Assembly: GCA_018222405.1 (NCBI GenBank) | Contig: JAAFAI010000013.1 | Location: 1-64,000 of the forward strand | Reading direction: 5' to 3' | DNA length: 64,000 bases | From: Gammaproteobacteria bacterium | GTDB lineage: Bacteria; Pseudomonadota; Gammaproteobacteria; Enterobacterales; Alteromonadaceae | Notes under the pieces: generated by a model | The model's input: only the letters and a program-made list of their open reading frames with translations | Database searches by the model: none | Told to the model about the DNA's origin: nothing | In this document: piece after piece, positions 62,523-64,000 of the stretch | Position numbering within the stretch: the stretch's first letter is position 1 | Layout: the number at the start of each line of letters is the position of its first letter | Program-made: the position numbers and the translations under genes

Positions 62523-62976
62523 GTTCGTAAACCCTTTTATCGGCGGTCTGTTAAACGTGTTGGAAACCATGGCGCAGACCACGCTAACCCCCGGTAAACC
62601 CAAGAAAAAGAGTGATGACGTGGCCCACGGCGACGTATCAGGATTAATCGGCATGGTAGGGCCCAATGTAAAAGGCTCAATGTCCATCACATTTGATGAA
62701 GGGTTAATTCTGAGCATCATGCATAACATGCTGGGCGAAGCGTCCAGTGAAATTGATGCAGAAGTTGCCGACATGGTAGGTGAAATTACCAACATGATTT
62801 GTGGTAACGCCAAGCGCGATCTGGCCGAGAAAGGTTATGAGTTTGGTATGGCGACGCCGGTTGTTGTCTCTGGAAAGCAACACAGCATAAGCCATCAGGT
62901 AGACGGGCCGAAGATTATTTTGCCGTTTAACCACGAACTCGGAAAAGCGTATCTGGAAATCTGCTTTGATAAATAA
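62512..62976 (+). CDS. cheX: CheX-like chemotaxis phosphatase family protein (154 aa)
   Basis: This is a CheC/CheX/FliY-fold protein. The helix pattern [38 protein letters not shown] contains the E...N pair (E in GEITN, N in TNMICGN) that CheX uses to dephosphorylate Che[23 protein letters not shown] is the usual start. The ATG 62512 lies in the end of zur, with GAGAGGA 5-7 nt upstream. There are no other chemotaxis genes around; single CheX proteins are widespread in gammaproteobacteria and may act on other response regulators. Confidence 0.85.
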   Translation: MNAEFVNPFIGGLLNVLETMAQTTLTPGKPKKKSDDVAHGDVSGLIGMVGPNVKGSMSITFDEGLILSIMHNMLGEASSEIDAEVADMVGEITNMICGNAKRDLAEKGYEFGMATPVVVSGKQHSISHQVDGPKIILPFNHELGKAYLEICFDK

Positions 62977-63406
62977 TTACTGGCACTCTGAAAAAATTAC
63001 CCTACCACCTCACCCCAGAGGCTTTCATTTAATTACCGATTCAATCACCAGCGCATTACCGCAGATTCGCGACGTTGAGGTGGGCTTGTTGCACCTTATG
63101 CTGCAACATACCAGCGCCAGTTTAACCATTAATGAAAATGCCGATCCCTCGGTAAGGAAAGATTTAGAATCCTTTTTTAATCATACAGTTAAAGAAGACA
63201 CGCCGTATTTCATCCATACTTACGAAGGGCCAGATGATATGCCCGCTCATATCAAAAGCAGCCTCATGGGATGTCAGTTAACTATCCCGGTACAACAAGG
63301 ACGACTCGCGCTTGGCACCTGGCAGGGTATCATCCTCGGCGAGCACCGCGACAGCGGGGGCTCACGCTCAATTATTGCTACTCTCCAGGGCCAGTCAGGC
63401 GTATAA
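62966..63406 (+). CDS. yjbQ: YjbQ / UPF0047 family protein (146 aa)
   Basis: The sequence follows E. coli Yjb[38 protein letters not shown] (with the HTSAS motif), [17 protein letters not shown] and [18 protein letters not shown]. The family is annotated as secondary thiamine-phosphate synthase because it can rescue thiE mutants; the true role is unsure. The likely start is TTG 62966, 11 nt inside cheX, with GGA 8-9 nt upstream; no ATG precedes the conserved part. Confidence 0.88.
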   Translation: MINNYWHSEKITLPPHPRGFHLITDSITSALPQIRDVEVGLLHLMLQHTSASLTINENADPSVRKDLESFFNHTVKEDTPYFIHTYEGPDDMPAHIKSSLMGCQLTIPVQQGRLALGTWQGIILGEHRDSGGSRSIIATLQGQSGV

Positions 63407-63409
63407 TTG

Positions 63410-63444
63410 TTAAACTATAGTTTAATGCTGGCACAGCTTTAGCA
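63410..63444 (+). promoter_or_regulatory. 16-bp palindrome followed by a sigma-54-like promoter
   Basis: TTAAACTATAGTTTAA (63410-63425) is a perfect palindrome. Two bases later CTGGCACAGCTTTAGCA (63428-63444) carries GG and GC at the right spacing for a -24/-12 promoter (consensus TTGGCACG-N4-TTGCW, with A for T in the -12 part). It ends 44 nt before the outer-membrane protein start. No sigma-54 activator is nearby. Confidence 0.4.
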
Positions 63445-63488
63445 TAGAGCTACAGGACACACTTTATTGCCAACACAGGAAGTCAATA

Positions 63489-64000
63489 ATGAAAAAATCA
63501 ACTATTACTCTCGCACTCATTGCCGCAGGCTTAGTTTCTGCTCCGTCATTCGCTCAGGAATCAGAAGCAAAAGACTGGGCTGGTATCTATGGGCTCTATT
63601 ACAGCACGGACGAAGGCAAACCAGAGCCGACCGGTCAGCTGGATGATGGTTTTGGTCTGGGTGCTGAATACGGTTTCCGCTTCGATGAAAGCTGGGCAGC
63701 AAGAATTTCAGCTTCGTATCTTGATTTAGATGGTACCAATGGCGGCAGCGATGAAAGCGGCCCGATGTTGGGTGTTGATGCCATGTACTTCTTCCAGGAC
63801 GACCTTTTCTATGTTTTCGGTGGTTTATACCATCAGGACGTCGGCGATGATTACCAAATGCTGGGTTACGGTATGGGTAAACATTGGGCCGTTAACGACG
63901 ATGTTGCCGTTATCAGTGAAATTGCCGCTTACCGAGATCTGAGCGACAATTTATACGACTATAGCGTGAAGCTGGGTGTTTCTTACACTTTCGGCAGCAC
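63489..64000 (+). CDS. Outer-membrane beta-barrel (OmpA N-terminal-like) protein, cut by window end
   Basis: The frame starts at ATG 63489 (AGGAAG 7-8 nt upstream) and is open to the last base, giving about 170 residues. The signal peptide MKKSTITLALIAAGLVSAPSFA is followed by alternating short beta strands with aromatic ends (WAGIYGLYYSTDE, GLGAEYGFRFDESWAARISASYLD, DAMYFFQDDLFYVFGGLYH, YSVKLGVSYTF). This is the look of an eight-stranded OmpA/OprF-type or OmpW-like barrel. The barrel appears nearly complete at the window edge, so a C-terminal peptidoglycan-binding OmpA domain may follow outside. Confidence 0.85.
   Translation, partial: MKKSTITLALIAAGLVSAPSFAQESEAKDWAGIYGLYYSTDEGKPEPTGQLDDGFGLGAEYGFRFDESWAARISASYLDLDGTNGGSDESGPMLGVDAMYFFQDDLFYVFGGLYHQDVGDDYQMLGYGMGKHWAVNDDVAVISEIAAYRDLSDNLYDYSVKLGVSYTFGS

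Noticed and set aside
63517..63702. Minus-strand frame opposite the outer-membrane protein gene
   Set aside because: It is a shadow of the plus-strand gene, which has a signal peptide, ribosome site and beta-barrel pattern.

Overview
The window comes from a marine-type gammaproteobacterium, most likely in the Alteromonadales (Alteromonas and relatives). Three things point there. The gene order nnrD-tsaE-amiB-mutL-miaA-hfq-hflX-hflK-hflC, divergent from queG, is the classic gammaproteobacterial one. The rsd / nudC-hemE arrangement is also typical. The protein sequences resemble E. coli orthologues (HflX, FolE, DbpA, HemE) but sit in a different neighbourhood, and there is a 649-residue amylosucrase. 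The genus is an inference; nothing here fixes the species.

Left part (1-25 kb), accessory in character: a partial tRNA-Trp; a flavin dehydrogenase-like gene; a hybrid sensor kinase whose 5' end abuts, head to head, the orphaned C-terminal end of an EAL-domain gene (a rearrangement scar); a lipoprotein; a membrane-tethered XRE regulator; an ABC exporter; an RraA-like protein; a CPBP protease; a three-gene operon for a Tat-exported flavin amine oxidase, a cytochrome c and a RidA-like lipoprotein; an alpha/beta hydrolase with a 12-bp repeat; dbpA and pyrC; a sialidase-like protein; and a second hybrid kinase. Palindromic repeat elements lie at 1.3-1.5 kb, 6.2-6.7 kb and 21.2-21.6 kb. The last is a 73-bp unit repeated five times.

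Middle part (25-46 kb), metabolic and repair modules: fructokinase divergent from amylosucrase (sucrose use and glucan synthesis); folE/folM (pterin synthesis); aguA-aguB (agmatine to putrescine); the complete ligase-associated DNA damage response set (PdeM phosphoesterase, Lhr-like helicase, exonuclease, ATP-dependent ligase); a bacteriophytochrome operon (heme oxygenase, phytochrome kinase, single-domain response regulator); an acetolactate synthase-ubiG pair; and hemH with a DUF4112 gene.

Right part (46-64 kb), mostly core genes: an AbgT transporter; the hfl/hfq/miaA/mutL/amiB/tsaE/nnrD block; queG; hemE; nudC; rsd; a tightly overlapping zur-cheX-yjbQ string; and the start of an outer-membrane beta-barrel gene that runs off the window.

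No prophage, insertion sequence with transposase, or CRISPR array was seen. The points most worth following up are the amine oxidase/cytochrome c/RidA operon, the composite palindromic cassettes with conserved spacers, the 73-bp array, and the kinase/EAL breakpoint. Six genes appear to start at TTG. All functional calls rest on reading motifs and recalling families, with no database search.
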